A stretch of 64,000 nt of DNA from DATARH01 sp963712835 (GCA_963712835.1 CAVQJJ010000002.1:496001-560000); one strand, 5' to 3'. Shown: positions 37,196 to 46,630, counted from the stretch's first letter. Program-made: numbers and translations. Notes: generated by a model from the sequence alone, not told the origin.

Positions 37196-38319
37196 GTTAC
37201 CTGGCACCGTTACTTCATGGCGGGCCATCTCAGGTTTTGTGGATGGTCTTCGGGTTTTTGGTCGTTCTGACTGTGCTTGTGTTTGTTCACGAGCTCGGCC
37301 ACTACCTGATCGCACGCCGCAACGGGGTGCGCATCGAAGTGTTTTCGATCGGCTTCGGCCCCGAGTTGTTCGGTTGGCACGACAGTGCCGGCACGCGCTG
37401 GAAGTTCAGCGCCATCCCGCTCGGCGGCTATGTCAAGATGTTTGGCGACCTCGACCCTACCTCGACGCTCGGAATGGCGGGGCTCGGCGAGTTGACGGCC
37501 GCGGAGCGGGAGGTTTCGTTTCACCACAAGCGTTTGCTTCAGCGGGTGGCGATTGTTGCTGGCGGGCCGCTGGCGAATTTCGTGTTCGCGATCGTTGTCC
37601 TCGCGGTGCTTTTCGCGACTTACGGCCAGCCGTACACCCCCGCCGAGGTTGGCCAAGTGCAGAGCGGAAGCGCCGCGGACAAGGCCGGTTTCAAGGTAGG
37701 GGACACGATCGTCAAAATTGACGGCGAGACGATCAACCGGTTCGAGGACGTGCAACAAATGGTTCGCCTCGACACGGGTGAGCCGATGACGATTGTTGTG
37801 AAGCGGGACGGCGAACTGACGACGTTGACGGCGACGCCCACACTGATCAGTCAGCCGGACCGTTTCGGCAATGTGCATCGCTACGGACAGCTCGGCATCG
37901 GTCGAAATGGGGTCGAATACGTAAGGCGTGATCCACTGACGGCGGTCGCGCAGGCCTTTGGCGAGACCTGGAATTTGTCGGCCTCGACGGTACAAGCCAT
38001 GTGGCAGATCGTCATCGGGGTTCGCTCCAGCGACGAACTCGGCGGCCCATACAAAATCGCGCAAATGTCAGGTGAGGTCATCCAGACCGGCCTGGTGCCG
38101 TTGCTCACGTTTATGTCGGTGCTGTCGATAAATCTCGGATTGATCAACCTCTTCCCGGTGCCGGTGCTTGACGGAGGACACCTGCTGTTCTATGCCGCTG
38201 AGGCAATCCGCGGGAAGCCGCTGGGCCAGCGGGCCCAGGAATATGGTTTTCGGATCGGATTGGCCTTGGTGTTGACGTTAATGGTGTATGCCACCTGGAA
38301 CGATCTGTTCCATCATTGA
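37192..38319 (+). CDS. rseP: Site-2 protease RseP
   Basis: An inner-membrane zinc metalloprotease that cleaves anti-sigma factors and signal-peptide remnants. The 375 residues have the H-E-x-x-H motif in FVHELGHYLIARRNG (near residue 32), a PDZ domain (about residues 130-215, with GSAADKAGFKVGDTIVKIDG) and the third zinc ligand in INLFPVPVLDGGHLLFY. Only one PDZ domain is present, against two in E. coli RseP, as is usual in alphaproteobacteria. It overlaps dxr by 4 bp (ATGA) and precedes bamA by 66 bp. Confidence 0.96.
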   Translation: MSYLAPLLHGGPSQVLWMVFGFLVVLTVLVFVHELGHYLIARRNGVRIEVFSIGFGPELFGWHDSAGTRWKFSAIPLGGYVKMFGDLDPTSTLGMAGLGELTAAEREVSFHHKRLLQRVAIVAGGPLANFVFAIVVLAVLFATYGQPYTPAEVGQVQSGSAADKAGFKVGDTIVKIDGETINRFEDVQQMVRLDTGEPMTIVVKRDGELTTLTATPTLISQPDRFGNVHRYGQLGIGRNGVEYVRRDPLTAVAQAFGETWNLSASTVQAMWQIVIGVRSSDELGGPYKIAQMSGEVIQTGLVPLLTFMSVLSINLGLINLFPVPVLDGGHLLFYAAEAIRGKPLGQRAQEYGFRIGLALVLTLMVYATWNDLFHH

Positions 38320-38385
38320 GTAAGGGTCTCGTGACCTGAAGCTTGGGTCGATCACGGGACAGAAACGCTTCTTGGGGCGGGGGTC

Positions 38386-41040
38386 GTGCGGCATAGACGG
38401 GTGAAGAGGCGTTGGCTGACACCGGTTGCCGCCGCATGGTTTGCGGCCGCGTGGCTGGTTCCCGCTATTGCACAACAATTGGTTACGCCTCCATCACCAA
38501 CGCCGCCAGCAGCGCCGCAACAGGATCAGCTCGTCGCCCCACCGCCGCCGTCACCGCCGCCCGCGACCCAGGGCCAGCTCGTCGCCCCGCCGTCTCCGAC
38601 GCCGCCCGCGCCTCCGCAGAGCCAGCTTGTCCCCCCGCCACAACCGGCGCCGCCACCGGCGCAGACGCCGCTCGTGACGCCGCTGCCTCCTGAGCGACGC
38701 CCGGTAGCGCGCCCGGTGGTCGTGCATCGGCCAGCACCGCCGCGGCCGGCGCCGACTGCCGCTGCGGCGGTGGCCAATTACGGCACCATCTCCGACATCC
38801 GCATCGAAGGGCTGCAGCGGATCGAGCCCGAGACGATACGCTCCTACCTATTGCTGCAGAAGGGTGACCCGTGGGATCCCGACCGGGTCGATGCATCGCT
38901 CAAGGCGCTTTATGCCACCGGGCTCTTCGCCGACGTGAAGCTCGATCGCCAGGGCAATACGCTGGTCGTCCGGGTGGTCGAGAACCCGATCATCAACCGC
39001 GTCGCTTTCGAAGGTAATTCAAAGCTCACTGACAAAGAGCTTACCGCCGAGATCCAGGAGCGGCCACGCACGGTCTACACCCGCACGCGTGTGCAGAACG
39101 ATGTGAGCCGCATCGTCGAGCTCTACCGTCACCACGAGCGGTTCGCCGCGACGGTCGAGCCCAAGGTGATCCAGCTGTCGGAAAACCGCATCGATCTCGT
39201 GTTCGAGATCAACGAAGGGCCGACCACCGGCGTGCGCAGCATCAATTTCGTCGGCAACAAGGCGTTCAGCGACTCCTCGCTGCGCGGCGTCATCGACACC
39301 AAGGAAAGCCGTTGGTATCGCTTCCTGTCGAACTCCGACACCTACGACCCCGACCGCATCACCTATGACCGCGAACTCCTGCGCAAATACTATTTGTCGC
39401 AGGGTTACGCCGATTTTCGAGTCGTTTCGGCGGTTGCCGAGCTGACGCCCGACCATGACGGGTTCGTCGTCACCTTCACTGTCGATGAGGGCGAGCGCTA
39501 CAAATTCGGTAAGATCGGGGTCAACATCAAGCTGAAGGGCCTGCCGGAAGACCAGGTGCTGCCGTTGCTCACGGTGCACAGCGGCGATTGGTATGACGCC
39601 AATGCGGTCGAGCATTCGATAGCGGTGCTGACCGATGCGCTGGGTACTCGCGGCTATGCATTCGTCGAGGTCAAGCCGCAGATCACCCGCAACCGCGACG
39701 AGCGCACCATCGACATTACCTTCGATGTTCAACAAGGGCCGGAGGTCTATGTCGAACGCATCGACATCGTCGGTAACGTGCGCACCCTCGACAAGGTGAT
39801 CCGCCGAGAGATGCGGCTCGTCGAGGGTGATGCGTTCAATACCAACAAGCTGCAGCGCTCCAAGGACCGCATCAAGAATTTGGGCTTCTTCAAGAAGGTC
39901 GAGACCACACAGACGCAAGGCTCGGCGCCTGACAAGACGGTGGTCACGGTCGAGGTCGAGGAGCAATCGACCGGCGAATTGTCGTTGGGCGTCGGCTTCT
40001 CGACAACCGACGGCCCGCTCGCCGACATTTCGCTGCGCGAGCGCAATTTCCTTGGTCGCGGCCAAGATATCCGGATCGGCACAACGGTATCGTTCCGCTC
40101 GCAACAGGTCGATCTAAGCTACACCGAGCCCTACTTCCTCGATTCCAATATCGCGGCGGGTTTCGACCTGTTCGAGATCAAGACAAGCCCGACGGCGTCG
40201 TTCTTCTCCGGCGAGACACCGGCCTATCAGCAGTTCTCCTATGGCGGGTCGCTGCGCGCCGGCTATCAGCTGACCGAAAACTTGCGGCAGACGCTGAAAT
40301 ATACCGCGCGGTCGGACGACATCACCGATGTGCAAAGCGATGCGTCGCTGTTCATCGCGCTGCAGCAGGGCACGCACCTCACGTCGGAAATCGGTCAGGT
40401 TCTGCTTTATGACCGGCGCGACAACCGGGTCGATCCGACTAGCGGCTGGTACGCCTCGCTGGGCAATGACATTGCCGGCCTTGGCTTTGGCGTCGACTAC
40501 GTCCGCAACAAGATTTCCGCCGGCTACTATTACCCCGTGGCGCCGGGTTGGGTGCTGAATTTGAGCGGCGAGGCCGGCGACATCTTCGGTTATGGCGGCC
40601 AGGGAGTGCTCTTGCAGGACCGCTTCTTTGTCGGCGGCGATAACCTGCGCGGTTTTGCTCCAGCCGGCATCGGCCCCCGCGATGTCATTTCGCAAGACGC
40701 TCTTGGCGGCAACAAGTACTACGTTGGCTCCGTGACCGAGACTGTGCCGCTTGGTTTGCCGAAAGAACTTGGCATTAACGGGCGGATTTGGACCGATTTT
40801 GGGACTCTGTGGAGCAACGACCAGAAGAACGTGATATTGACGCCGGCACAATTGGTGGCTGCCGGTTTGGGGACGCAGCCGCAAATCTCCGATAATCCCG
40901 CCTTGCGCGTCAGCGCGGGCATCGGCGTATCATGGGCATCGCCGGTGGGACCGGTACGGATCGATCTCGGACTGCCGATCAAGCGCGAGAGCTACGACAA
41001 AACGCAGTTCTTCCGGGTGAGCTTCGGTACCAAGTTCTGA
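38386..41040 (+). CDS. bamA: Outer-membrane assembly factor BamA with Pro-rich N-terminal repeats
   Basis: BamA inserts beta-barrel proteins into the outer membrane. The GTG at 38386 gives a basic start and signal peptide (to about A-I-A-Q, residue 30). Residues 31-125 are unusual: five imperfect 15-17-residue repeats starting Q-L-V or P-L-V (at residues 31, 48, 64, 80 and 95) rich in Pro. Five POTRA domains follow from about residue 132 (IRIEGLQRIEPETIRSYL; VAFEGNSKLTDKEL; INFVGNKAFSDSSL; KFGKIGVNIKLKGLPEDQ; VERIDIVGNVRTLDKVIRRE). The C-terminal barrel contains DRFFVGGDNLRGFAPAGIGP and the VRIDLGLPI motif and ends in Phe (FGTKF). Total 884 residues, about 75 longer than E. coli BamA. Confidence 0.96.
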   Translation: MRHRRVKRRWLTPVAAAWFAAAWLVPAIAQQLVTPPSPTPPAAPQQDQLVAPPPPSPPPATQGQLVAPPSPTPPAPPQSQLVPPPQPAPPPAQTPLVTPLPPERRPVARPVVVHRPAPPRPAPTAAAAVANYGTISDIRIEGLQRIEPETIRSYLLLQKGDPWDPDRVDASLKALYATGLFADVKLDRQGNTLVVRVVENPIINRVAFEGNSKLTDKELTAEIQERPRTVYTRTRVQNDVSRIVELYRHHERFAATVEPKVIQLSENRIDLVFEINEGPTTGVRSINFVGNKAFSDSSLRGVIDTKESRWYRFLSNSDTYDPDRITYDRELLRKYYLSQGYADFRVVSAVAELTPDHDGFVVTFTVDEGERYKFGKIGVNIKLKGLPEDQVLPLLTVHSGDWYDANAVEHSIAVLTDALGTRGYAFVEVKPQITRNRDERTIDITFDVQQGPEVYVERIDIVGNVRTLDKVIRREMRLVEGDAFNTNKLQRSKDRIKNLGFFKKVETTQTQGSAPDKTVVTVEVEEQSTGELSLGVGFSTTDGPLADISLRERNFLGRGQDIRIGTTVSFRSQQVDLSYTEPYFLDSNIAAGFDLFEIKTSPTASFFSGETPAYQQFSYGGSLRAGYQLTENLRQTLKYTARSDDITDVQSDASLFIALQQGTHLTSEIGQVLLYDRRDNRVDPTSGWYASLGNDIAGLGFGVDYVRNKISAGYYYPVAPGWVLNLSGEAGDIFGYGGQGVLLQDRFFVGGDNLRGFAPAGIGPRDVISQDALGGNKYYVGSVTETVPLGLPKELGINGRIWTDFGTLWSNDQKNVILTPAQLVAAGLGTQPQISDNPALRVSAGIGVSWASPVGPVRIDLGLPIKRESYDKTQFFRVSFGTKF

Positions 41041-41070
41041 TGTCGGCTTTTTATCTGTGACGAGGTTGCG

Positions 41071-41793
41071 ATGCGAGTGATGCGCGCCAAGCCTGCCGTG
41101 TGGGCTTGTATTATCGGTCTCTGCGGCGGCGCTGGCGGTGCCTGGGCACAGCAGCCGGCCACTCCGCCGGCTCCGGCTCAGCCCGCACCCGCAGCGCCGG
41201 CGGAACCCGCGGCGGTCCCCTCCAGCCTCCAGGTCATGGTCGTCGATGTCCAGGCGCTGCTGCAGAATGCCAAGTCGGCAAAGATGGTGCGCGATCAGAT
41301 CGAGGCAAAGCGCGCCGAATACGCCAAGGAGATATCCCATCAGGAAGAGGTGCTGCGGCAGGAACGCGACACTCTGCAGAAGCAGCAGTCGACGCTGACT
41401 GCGGAGCAGCTGAATGTCAAAGGACGAGAATTCCAGGCCAAGGTCAACGAGCTGGATCGCGACGTGCAGGCCAAGCGCCAAGCCCTCGAACGCTCGAATG
41501 CTGATGCGCTTCAGAAAATCCAAGAGGTTATGGTCAAGATCATCACCGACATCGCCAAGCAGCGTAAGGCCAATCTGGTCTTTCAGCGCAGCGAGTTGGT
41601 GCTGTTTGATCAGGGGTTCGACGTGACCGACCAGGTTCTGCAAAAGCTGGACGAGCAAATGCCCACCATGACGGTAAACTTCGTAGCCCCGGTCGTCTCG
41701 AACGCTCCCGACCAGGGAGCGGCGGCGCAAGCGGCTCCTGGTCAGGCGGCCGCACCGGCCCAGAAACCGGCGGCGCCGCCCAAGAAGAGATAG
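41071..41793 (+). CDS. skp: Periplasmic chaperone Skp/OmpH family
   Basis: The 240-residue protein has a signal peptide (to A-W-A-Q, about residue 26) and a Pro/Ala-rich linker (about residues 27-50). The Skp core VMVVDVQALLQNAKSAKMVR leads into a long Lys/Glu/Gln-rich coiled coil (about residues 75-160), then VFQRSELVLFDQGFDVTDQV and a Pro/Ala-rich, basic tail (PAAPPKKR). Skp carries unfolded barrel proteins to BamA, the gene just upstream (30 bp). Both flanking low-complexity segments are longer than in E. coli Skp. Confidence 0.92.
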   Translation: MRVMRAKPAVWACIIGLCGGAGGAWAQQPATPPAPAQPAPAAPAEPAAVPSSLQVMVVDVQALLQNAKSAKMVRDQIEAKRAEYAKEISHQEEVLRQERDTLQKQQSTLTAEQLNVKGREFQAKVNELDRDVQAKRQALERSNADALQKIQEVMVKIITDIAKQRKANLVFQRSELVLFDQGFDVTDQVLQKLDEQMPTMTVNFVAPVVSNAPDQGAAAQAAPGQAAAPAQKPAAPPKKR

Positions 41794-41823
41794 CGTCGCG
41801 CCGCCGGATCCGCGGCGCGTCCC

Positions 41824-42849
41824 ATGGCAGATAACCGTTTCTTCCGGCGCGCGGGGCCCCGTTCGCTTGATGCGCTGGCAGCGCTGACGGGGGCGCGCCT
41901 CGCCGATCCCACAACCGGCGATCGGCTCATCGAGGATGTCGCGCCGCTCGAAACTGCCGGCCCGGGCGACGTGACCTTTCTCGACAATCGCAAATATACC
42001 GACGCGTTCATGAACTCGCGCGCCGGCGCCGCTTTCATCGCCGAGGGGTTGGCTTCGCGCGCGCCTGCCGGCATGGCTTTGCTGATTTCGCGCGAGCCGT
42101 ATAAGGCATTCGCGCGTGCGGCTCAGGCCTTCTACCCGCAGCCGCCAGTTGCGGCCGGGCGCGCGCCAAGTGCGATTATCCATCCGACCGCCGCTGTTCC
42201 AGATGACTGCGCGATCGGCGCGAATGTCGTAATCGAGGCTAATGCGCGGCTCGGCGCTCGCTGCCAGATCGGTCCGAATAGTGTGGTTGGACCGGGTGTC
42301 GAGTTGGGTGACGATTGTATCGTCGCCGCCAATGTGACGCTCAGTCATTGCCTAATTGGCGCGCGGGTCGTGCTGCATCCGGGGGTCCGGATCGGCCAGG
42401 CCGGGTTCGGCTTCGCGCCGGACGCCGCCGGCCCAGTCAAAATCCCACAACTAGGGCGGGTCATCATCGGCGATGATGTCGATATCGGCGCCAACACGAC
42501 GATTGATCGCGGGTCGGGACACGATACGGAGATCGGGCCGGGCACCATGATCGATAATCTGGTGCAGATTGGTCACAACGTCGTGCTCGGGCGCGGTTGC
42601 ATCCTCGCGGGCCAGGTCGGTATCTCCGGCAGCACCAAGCTCGGCGACTATGTGATGGCGGGCGGGCAGGCGGGTTTGGCGGGGCATTTGAACATCGGCA
42701 CGGGGGCGCGGATCGCGGCCCAAGCGGGGTTGATGAAGGATGTTGCGGCCGGCGAAACCGTCATCGGCGCGCCGGCGGTTCCTGCGATTGCTTTCTGGCG
42801 ACAGGTCGCCATGATGCAGCGTCTCGCCAGGAAGAAGGACGGCGGATGA
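41824..42849 (+). CDS. lpxD: UDP-3-O-(3-hydroxyacyl)glucosamine N-acyltransferase
   Basis: The third lipid A step: N-acylation of UDP-3-O-acylglucosamine by an acyl-ACP. The 341 residues have an N-terminal uridine-binding domain (DVTFLDNRKYTDAFMNSRAG) and a left-handed beta-helix of hexapeptide repeats (IHPTAAVPDDCAIGANVVIE onward). The catalytic His is in DNLVQIGHNVVLGRG. The C-terminal helix QVAMMQRLARKKDGG is also typical. The stop overlaps the fabZ start (ATGA). Confidence 0.97.
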   Translation: MADNRFFRRAGPRSLDALAALTGARLADPTTGDRLIEDVAPLETAGPGDVTFLDNRKYTDAFMNSRAGAAFIAEGLASRAPAGMALLISREPYKAFARAAQAFYPQPPVAAGRAPSAIIHPTAAVPDDCAIGANVVIEANARLGARCQIGPNSVVGPGVELGDDCIVAANVTLSHCLIGARVVLHPGVRIGQAGFGFAPDAAGPVKIPQLGRVIIGDDVDIGANTTIDRGSGHDTEIGPGTMIDNLVQIGHNVVLGRGCILAGQVGISGSTKLGDYVMAGGQAGLAGHLNIGTGARIAAQAGLMKDVAAGETVIGAPAVPAIAFWRQVAMMQRLARKKDGG

Positions 42850-43316
42850 GCGGGCCGGCGGCAACAACGGGCGAAACCATCGAAATCGGTCGTCAGCGGA
42901 TCATGGAGATGATCCCCCATCGTGACCCGTTCCTGATGATCGACAAGGTGGTCGATGTCGTCGCGAACGAGCGTGCTGTGGGGGTCAAGAATGTCTCGCT
43001 CGATGAATATTACTTTCGCGGGCATTTTCCGGCGCGCCCCGTGATGCCGGGGGTGGTGATCATTGAGGCGATGGCGCAGACCGCGGCGGTGCTGGTGGTG
43101 CAAACGCTGGGGCCGGAGTCCGAGGGGAAGCTCGTTTATTTTATGAGTGTCGAAAACGCCAAGTTTCGCCGGCCGGTCGTGCCGGGAAACGTCATGCATG
43201 TTCATGTCACCAAGCTGCAGAACCGCGGCAATGTGTGGAAATTCAAGGGCGAGGCGCAGGTTGCGGGCAAACGCGTGGCCGACGCGGTATTTGCCGCGAT
43301 GATCATGGACGAATAG
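42846..43316 (+). CDS. fabZ: 3-hydroxyacyl-ACP dehydratase FabZ
   Basis: FabZ dehydrates 3-hydroxyacyl-ACP in fatty-acid elongation, competing with lipid A for hydroxyacyl-ACP. The 156-residue hot-dog protein has IPHRDPFLMIDKV, the catalytic His in YYFRGHFPARPVMPGVVIIE and the catalytic Glu in IEAMAQTAAVL. The start at 42846 overlaps lpxD by 4 bp, which selects it over upstream in-frame codons. lpxA follows after 11 bp. Confidence 0.97.
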   Translation: MSGPAATTGETIEIGRQRIMEMIPHRDPFLMIDKVVDVVANERAVGVKNVSLDEYYFRGHFPARPVMPGVVIIEAMAQTAAVLVVQTLGPESEGKLVYFMSVENAKFRRPVVPGNVMHVHVTKLQNRGNVWKFKGEAQVAGKRVADAVFAAMIMDE

Positions 43317-43327
43317 GTCGCTTTGCG

Positions 43328-44128
43328 ATGCCGCAAGTTCACCCGACCGCTATTGTCGCACCGGGGGCAAGCCTCGCCGATGATGTCGTCATCGGACCGT
43401 ATTGCGTCATTGGCGAGCGTGTTGTGCTCGCCAATGGGGTCAAGCTCATGACGCATGTCGTGGTCGAAGGGCGCACCACGATCGGCGAACGCACGCGGAT
43501 CTTCCCCTTCGCCTCGATCGGGCACGAGCCGCAGGATTTGAAATATGACGGGGAGGCGTCTTCGCTCAACATCGGCGCCGACAACACGATCCGCGAGCAT
43601 GTGACGATGAATCCCGGCACGGCCGGCGGTGGCATGGTAACTCGGGTCGGCAACCACTGCCTCTTCATGGTCGGCGCGCATGTCGCGCATGATTGCCAGA
43701 TCGGCAATTACGTGATCATGGCGAATAATGCGACGCTGGCGGGGCATGTGGTCCTTGAAGACCACGCGCTGCTCGGCGGTCTCTCCGCGGTGCATCAATT
43801 CGTGCGGATCGGGCGACATGCGATGATCGGCGGCATGTCCGGGGTGGAGCGCGACGTCATTCCCTATGGCCAGGTGATGGGCGACCGCGCGCGGCTGCAC
43901 GGTCTCAACATCGTCGGGATGCAACGCCGCGGCTTCAGCCGCGACGACATCCAGAGCCTACGCAGCGCCTATAACTGCCTGTTCGGCGATGCGGGCACGC
44001 TCAGCGAACGGGTCGAGGAAGTCGCGCGACGCTTCGGCGGCATCCGCCCGGTCGACGATCTGGTCTCGTTCATCCGGGCTGATTCAAGCCGGGCGATCTG
44101 TCAGCCGAAAGGGGCGAATGGCGGATAG
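43328..44128 (+). CDS. lpxA: UDP-N-acetylglucosamine O-acyltransferase
   Basis: The first lipid A step, moving a 3-hydroxyacyl chain from ACP to UDP-GlcNAc. The 266-residue protein has a hexapeptide beta-helix from VHPTAIVAPGASLADDVVIG. The catalytic His lies in FMVGAHVAHDCQIGNY, and a C-terminal helical domain begins around GMQRRGFSRDDIQSLRSAY. The motif HEPQDLKYDGEASSLNIG is diagnostic of LpxA. The last 11 nt overlap lpxI. Confidence 0.97.
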   Translation: MPQVHPTAIVAPGASLADDVVIGPYCVIGERVVLANGVKLMTHVVVEGRTTIGERTRIFPFASIGHEPQDLKYDGEASSLNIGADNTIREHVTMNPGTAGGGMVTRVGNHCLFMVGAHVAHDCQIGNYVIMANNATLAGHVVLEDHALLGGLSAVHQFVRIGRHAMIGGMSGVERDVIPYGQVMGDRARLHGLNIVGMQRRGFSRDDIQSLRSAYNCLFGDAGTLSERVEEVARRFGGIRPVDDLVSFIRADSSRAICQPKGANGG

Positions 44129-44966
44129 TCCCGGTACCCCGCCGCCCGCAGCCCGTTTCGGGATTATCGCCGGCAGCGGTGGGCTGCCGCGCCGCCTTAT
44201 CGAAAACTGCCAGGCGAGGGGGCGCGACGTGTTCGTGCTGGCGCTGGAGGGCGAGGCGGAGCCCGAGACGGTCGCGAACGTGGCGCATGCCTGGTGCCGG
44301 CTCGGCGCGGCGGCAAAGGGCCTCAAGCTGTTGCGCGACAACGGTGTCGGCGACTTGGTGATCGCCGGCGGCGTGCGCCGGCCGAGCCTTGGCGCAATCC
44401 GGCCGGATTGGCGGGCGGCAAAATTCTTCGCCAAGGTGGGCTATCGCCTGCTGGGCGACGACGGCCTGTTGTCAGCGATCGCCAAAGAGCTCGAGATCGA
44501 GGGATTCCACCTGATTGGCGCGCATGAATTGCTCGACGAGCATGCCGCGGTGCTCGAAGGGCCGCTCGGTCGGGTGAAGCCGAGCACGGATGCGATGACC
44601 GATATCGCTCGGGGCGTTGCAATCGCCCGCGCGATCGGCGCGCTCGATGTCGGCCAGGCGGTGGTGGTGCAGCAAGGACTGGTGCTCGGGGTGGAGGCGA
44701 TCGAAGGTACTGATGCGCTGCTGCGCCGCTGCGCCGGGTTGCGTCGGGAAGGGCCGGGCGGTGTGTTGGTCAAGATCGAGAAGCCGGGCCAGGAAACCCG
44801 TATCGACCGCCCCACGGTCGGCCCGCAAACGGTTCGCCTCGCGGCCGAGGCTGGGCTCGCGGGGATCGCGGTCGAAGCCGGTTCGACGCTAATGATTGAC
44901 CGCGATCGGGTTGTTCGTGAGGCTGACGCGGCCGGGCTCTTCGTGATTGGCATCCGCGTGGCCTGA
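44118..44966 (+). CDS. lpxI: UDP-2,3-diacylglucosamine pyrophosphatase LpxI
   Basis: LpxI hydrolyses UDP-2,3-diacylglucosamine to lipid X, the job done by LpxH in gammaproteobacteria. The 282 residues start FGIIAGSGGLPRRLIENCQA, contain VGDLVIAGGVRRPSLGAIRP and GDDGLLSAIAKELEIEGFHL, and have the C-terminal DUF1009 catalytic region QAVVVQQGLVLGVEAIEGTD with VLVKIEKPGQETRIDRPTVG. No lpxH is in the window. The gene sits between lpxA (11-bp overlap) and lpxB, the standard alphaproteobacterial place. Confidence 0.96.
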   Translation: MADSPGTPPPAARFGIIAGSGGLPRRLIENCQARGRDVFVLALEGEAEPETVANVAHAWCRLGAAAKGLKLLRDNGVGDLVIAGGVRRPSLGAIRPDWRAAKFFAKVGYRLLGDDGLLSAIAKELEIEGFHLIGAHELLDEHAAVLEGPLGRVKPSTDAMTDIARGVAIARAIGALDVGQAVVVQQGLVLGVEAIEGTDALLRRCAGLRREGPGGVLVKIEKPGQETRIDRPTVGPQTVRLAAEAGLAGIAVEAGSTLMIDRDRVVREADAAGLFVIGIRVA

Positions 44967-44967
44967 C

Positions 44968-46146
44968 GTGGCGACGGATCGCCCGCCCTTCATCTTCATC
45001 ATTACCGGTGAGCCCTCGGGTGACGCGCTGGGCGGCGCGCTGATCGCCGCGCTGCGCCAGCGCGCCGGTGACGGGTTGAGGCTTGCCGGGATCGGCGGCG
45101 AGCATATGCGTGCGCAGGGCATTGACAGCCTTGCGCCGCTGTCCGATTTGGCGATCGCCGGAGTCGCCGAGGTGGTGCCGCGCGCACCGGTCATTTTCCG
45201 CCATGTGCGGAATGCGGTCGCTGCGATCCAGGCGGCGCGGCCGGATGCCGTCGTGACGATCGACTCGTCTGGCTTCAGCTGGCGCATCGCGCAGCGGCTG
45301 CGTCGCCACGGCGAGCGATTACCGCTCATTCACTATGTCGCGCCGATGGTATGGGCGTGGCGCGCCGGACGGGCACGGCGGATGGCGCGCTGGTACGACC
45401 ACCTCTTGGCGCTATTGCCGTTCGAACCGCTCTATTTCCGTGAGGTCGGCCTCGCCTGCACTTATGTCGGCCATCCGGTCATCGACAGCGGCGCGGGGCA
45501 GGGCGATGGCGAACGCTTCCGGGCAACTCACGGCATCGCGCCGAACGAGATGGTGCTGACCGTGCTGCCGGGAAGCCGGGGCGGCGAGGTGCGGCGGCTG
45601 ATCCCGATTTTCGGCGAAGCATTGCGCTTGGTCGAGGCAGCGGTGGGCCCGTTCCGGGTCGCGGTGCCGACGGTCGAGACCGTCGCGGAAACCGTCGCCG
45701 AAGCGGTGCGCGGCTGGCCCGGGGAGCCGATCGTGCTGCGCGGCGATGCGGCGAAATACGATGCGTTCGCCGCGAGCCGGGCGGCGCTCGCCGCATCGGG
45801 CACGGTGGCGCTGGAGCTGGCGATGGCGGGGCTGCCGATGACCGTGGGCTATCGGCTCAGTCGCCCGACTGAGATCCTGCTCGACCGTGTCATCAAGATA
45901 CGGCAGGTCAATCTGGTCAACCTGATCCTCGGCCGTTCGCTCGTCGCCGAGCATTTAGGTCCGCGGTGCACGCCCGACGGGCTTGCCGCGACGCTTGTCA
46001 AGCTGATCCGGGACGAACAGGTTCGCGCCGCGCACAGGGACGGTTATGATGCGGCGATGCGGCTCTTGGGCGTCGGCGACCTGTCGCCCAGCCTCAAGGC
46101 CGCCGACCAGATTTTGGAAATCATCGCCGCTCACCGGCAGCAATAG
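44968..46146 (+). CDS. lpxB: Lipid-A-disaccharide synthase
   Basis: A GT19 enzyme that joins UDP-diacylglucosamine and lipid X. The GTG at 44968 lies 1 nt after the lpxI stop; a TTG 21 nt upstream is possible but would overlap. The 392 residues include FIFIITGEPSGDALGGALI, HYVAPMVWAWRAGRARRMAR, VTVLPGSRGGEVRRLIP-type VLPGSRGGEVRR, ALAASGTVALELAMAGLPM and NLILGRSLVAEHLG. It is the last gene of the lipid A run; gloA follows 27 bp later. Confidence 0.96.
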   Translation: MATDRPPFIFIITGEPSGDALGGALIAALRQRAGDGLRLAGIGGEHMRAQGIDSLAPLSDLAIAGVAEVVPRAPVIFRHVRNAVAAIQAARPDAVVTIDSSGFSWRIAQRLRRHGERLPLIHYVAPMVWAWRAGRARRMARWYDHLLALLPFEPLYFREVGLACTYVGHPVIDSGAGQGDGERFRATHGIAPNEMVLTVLPGSRGGEVRRLIPIFGEALRLVEAAVGPFRVAVPTVETVAETVAEAVRGWPGEPIVLRGDAAKYDAFAASRAALAASGTVALELAMAGLPMTVGYRLSRPTEILLDRVIKIRQVNLVNLILGRSLVAEHLGPRCTPDGLAATLVKLIRDEQVRAAHRDGYDAAMRLLGVGDLSPSLKAADQILEIIAAHRQQ

Positions 46147-46173
46147 ACCTGCTAGAAAAAGGAGAAACTCGCG

Positions 46174-46578
46174 ATGCCCGCCACCGAGAAATTCCGCTTT
46201 CTGCACACGATGATCCGCGTCAAGGACCTCGACAAGTCGCTCAAGTTCTACACCGAAGAGCTCGGCATGAACCTGATCCGTAAGCGCGACTATCCGACCG
46301 GCAAGTTCACGCTTGCCTTCGTCGGCTACGGCGACGAGGAGCACAACACAGTGGTCGAGCTGACCCATAACTGGGATCAGGCTGAACCCTATGCGCTCGG
46401 CAGCGGCTTTGGCCACCTCGCGGTCGGGGTGCCCGATGTCTACGCCACCTGCGAGCGGTTGGCGAAGGCCGGCGTCAAAATCCCGCGTCCCGCGGGTCCG
46501 ATGGCGCATGGCGGATCGGTGATCGCCTTTATCGAGGACCCGGACGGCTACAAGATCGAGCTGATCGAGCGGAAGTAG
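46174..46578 (+). CDS. gloA: Lactoylglutathione lyase (glyoxalase I)
   Basis: GloA converts the methylglyoxal-glutathione adduct to lactoylglutathione. The 134 residues contain the four metal ligands in order: His in FLHTMIRVKDLD, Glu in VVELTHNWDQ, His in GFGHLAVGVPD and Glu in GYKIELIERK. Near-consensus AAAGGAGAAA lies upstream of the ATG. It ends just before a strong bidirectional terminator. Confidence 0.97.
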   Translation: MPATEKFRFLHTMIRVKDLDKSLKFYTEELGMNLIRKRDYPTGKFTLAFVGYGDEEHNTVVELTHNWDQAEPYALGSGFGHLAVGVPDVYATCERLAKAGVKIPRPAGPMAHGGSVIAFIEDPDGYKIELIERK

Positions 46579-46598
46579 CCGCCGCTCGGCGCGCAACG

Positions 46599-46630
46599 AA
46601 AAACCCCCGGAGCTGCCTCCGGGGGTTTTT
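46599..46630. terminator. Bidirectional Rho-independent terminator
   Basis: A 9-bp perfect stem CCCCCGGAG (46604-46612) and CTCCGGGGG (46617-46625), with loop CTGC, is flanked by AAAAA on the left and TTTTT on the right. It therefore works for both gloA (plus) and gltA (minus), whose 3' ends face each other here. Confidence 0.95.

Noticed and set aside
35594..37315. 573-codon open frame antisense to cdsA and dxr
   Set aside because: Both sense genes are core genes with intact motifs; the antisense product is low-complexity.
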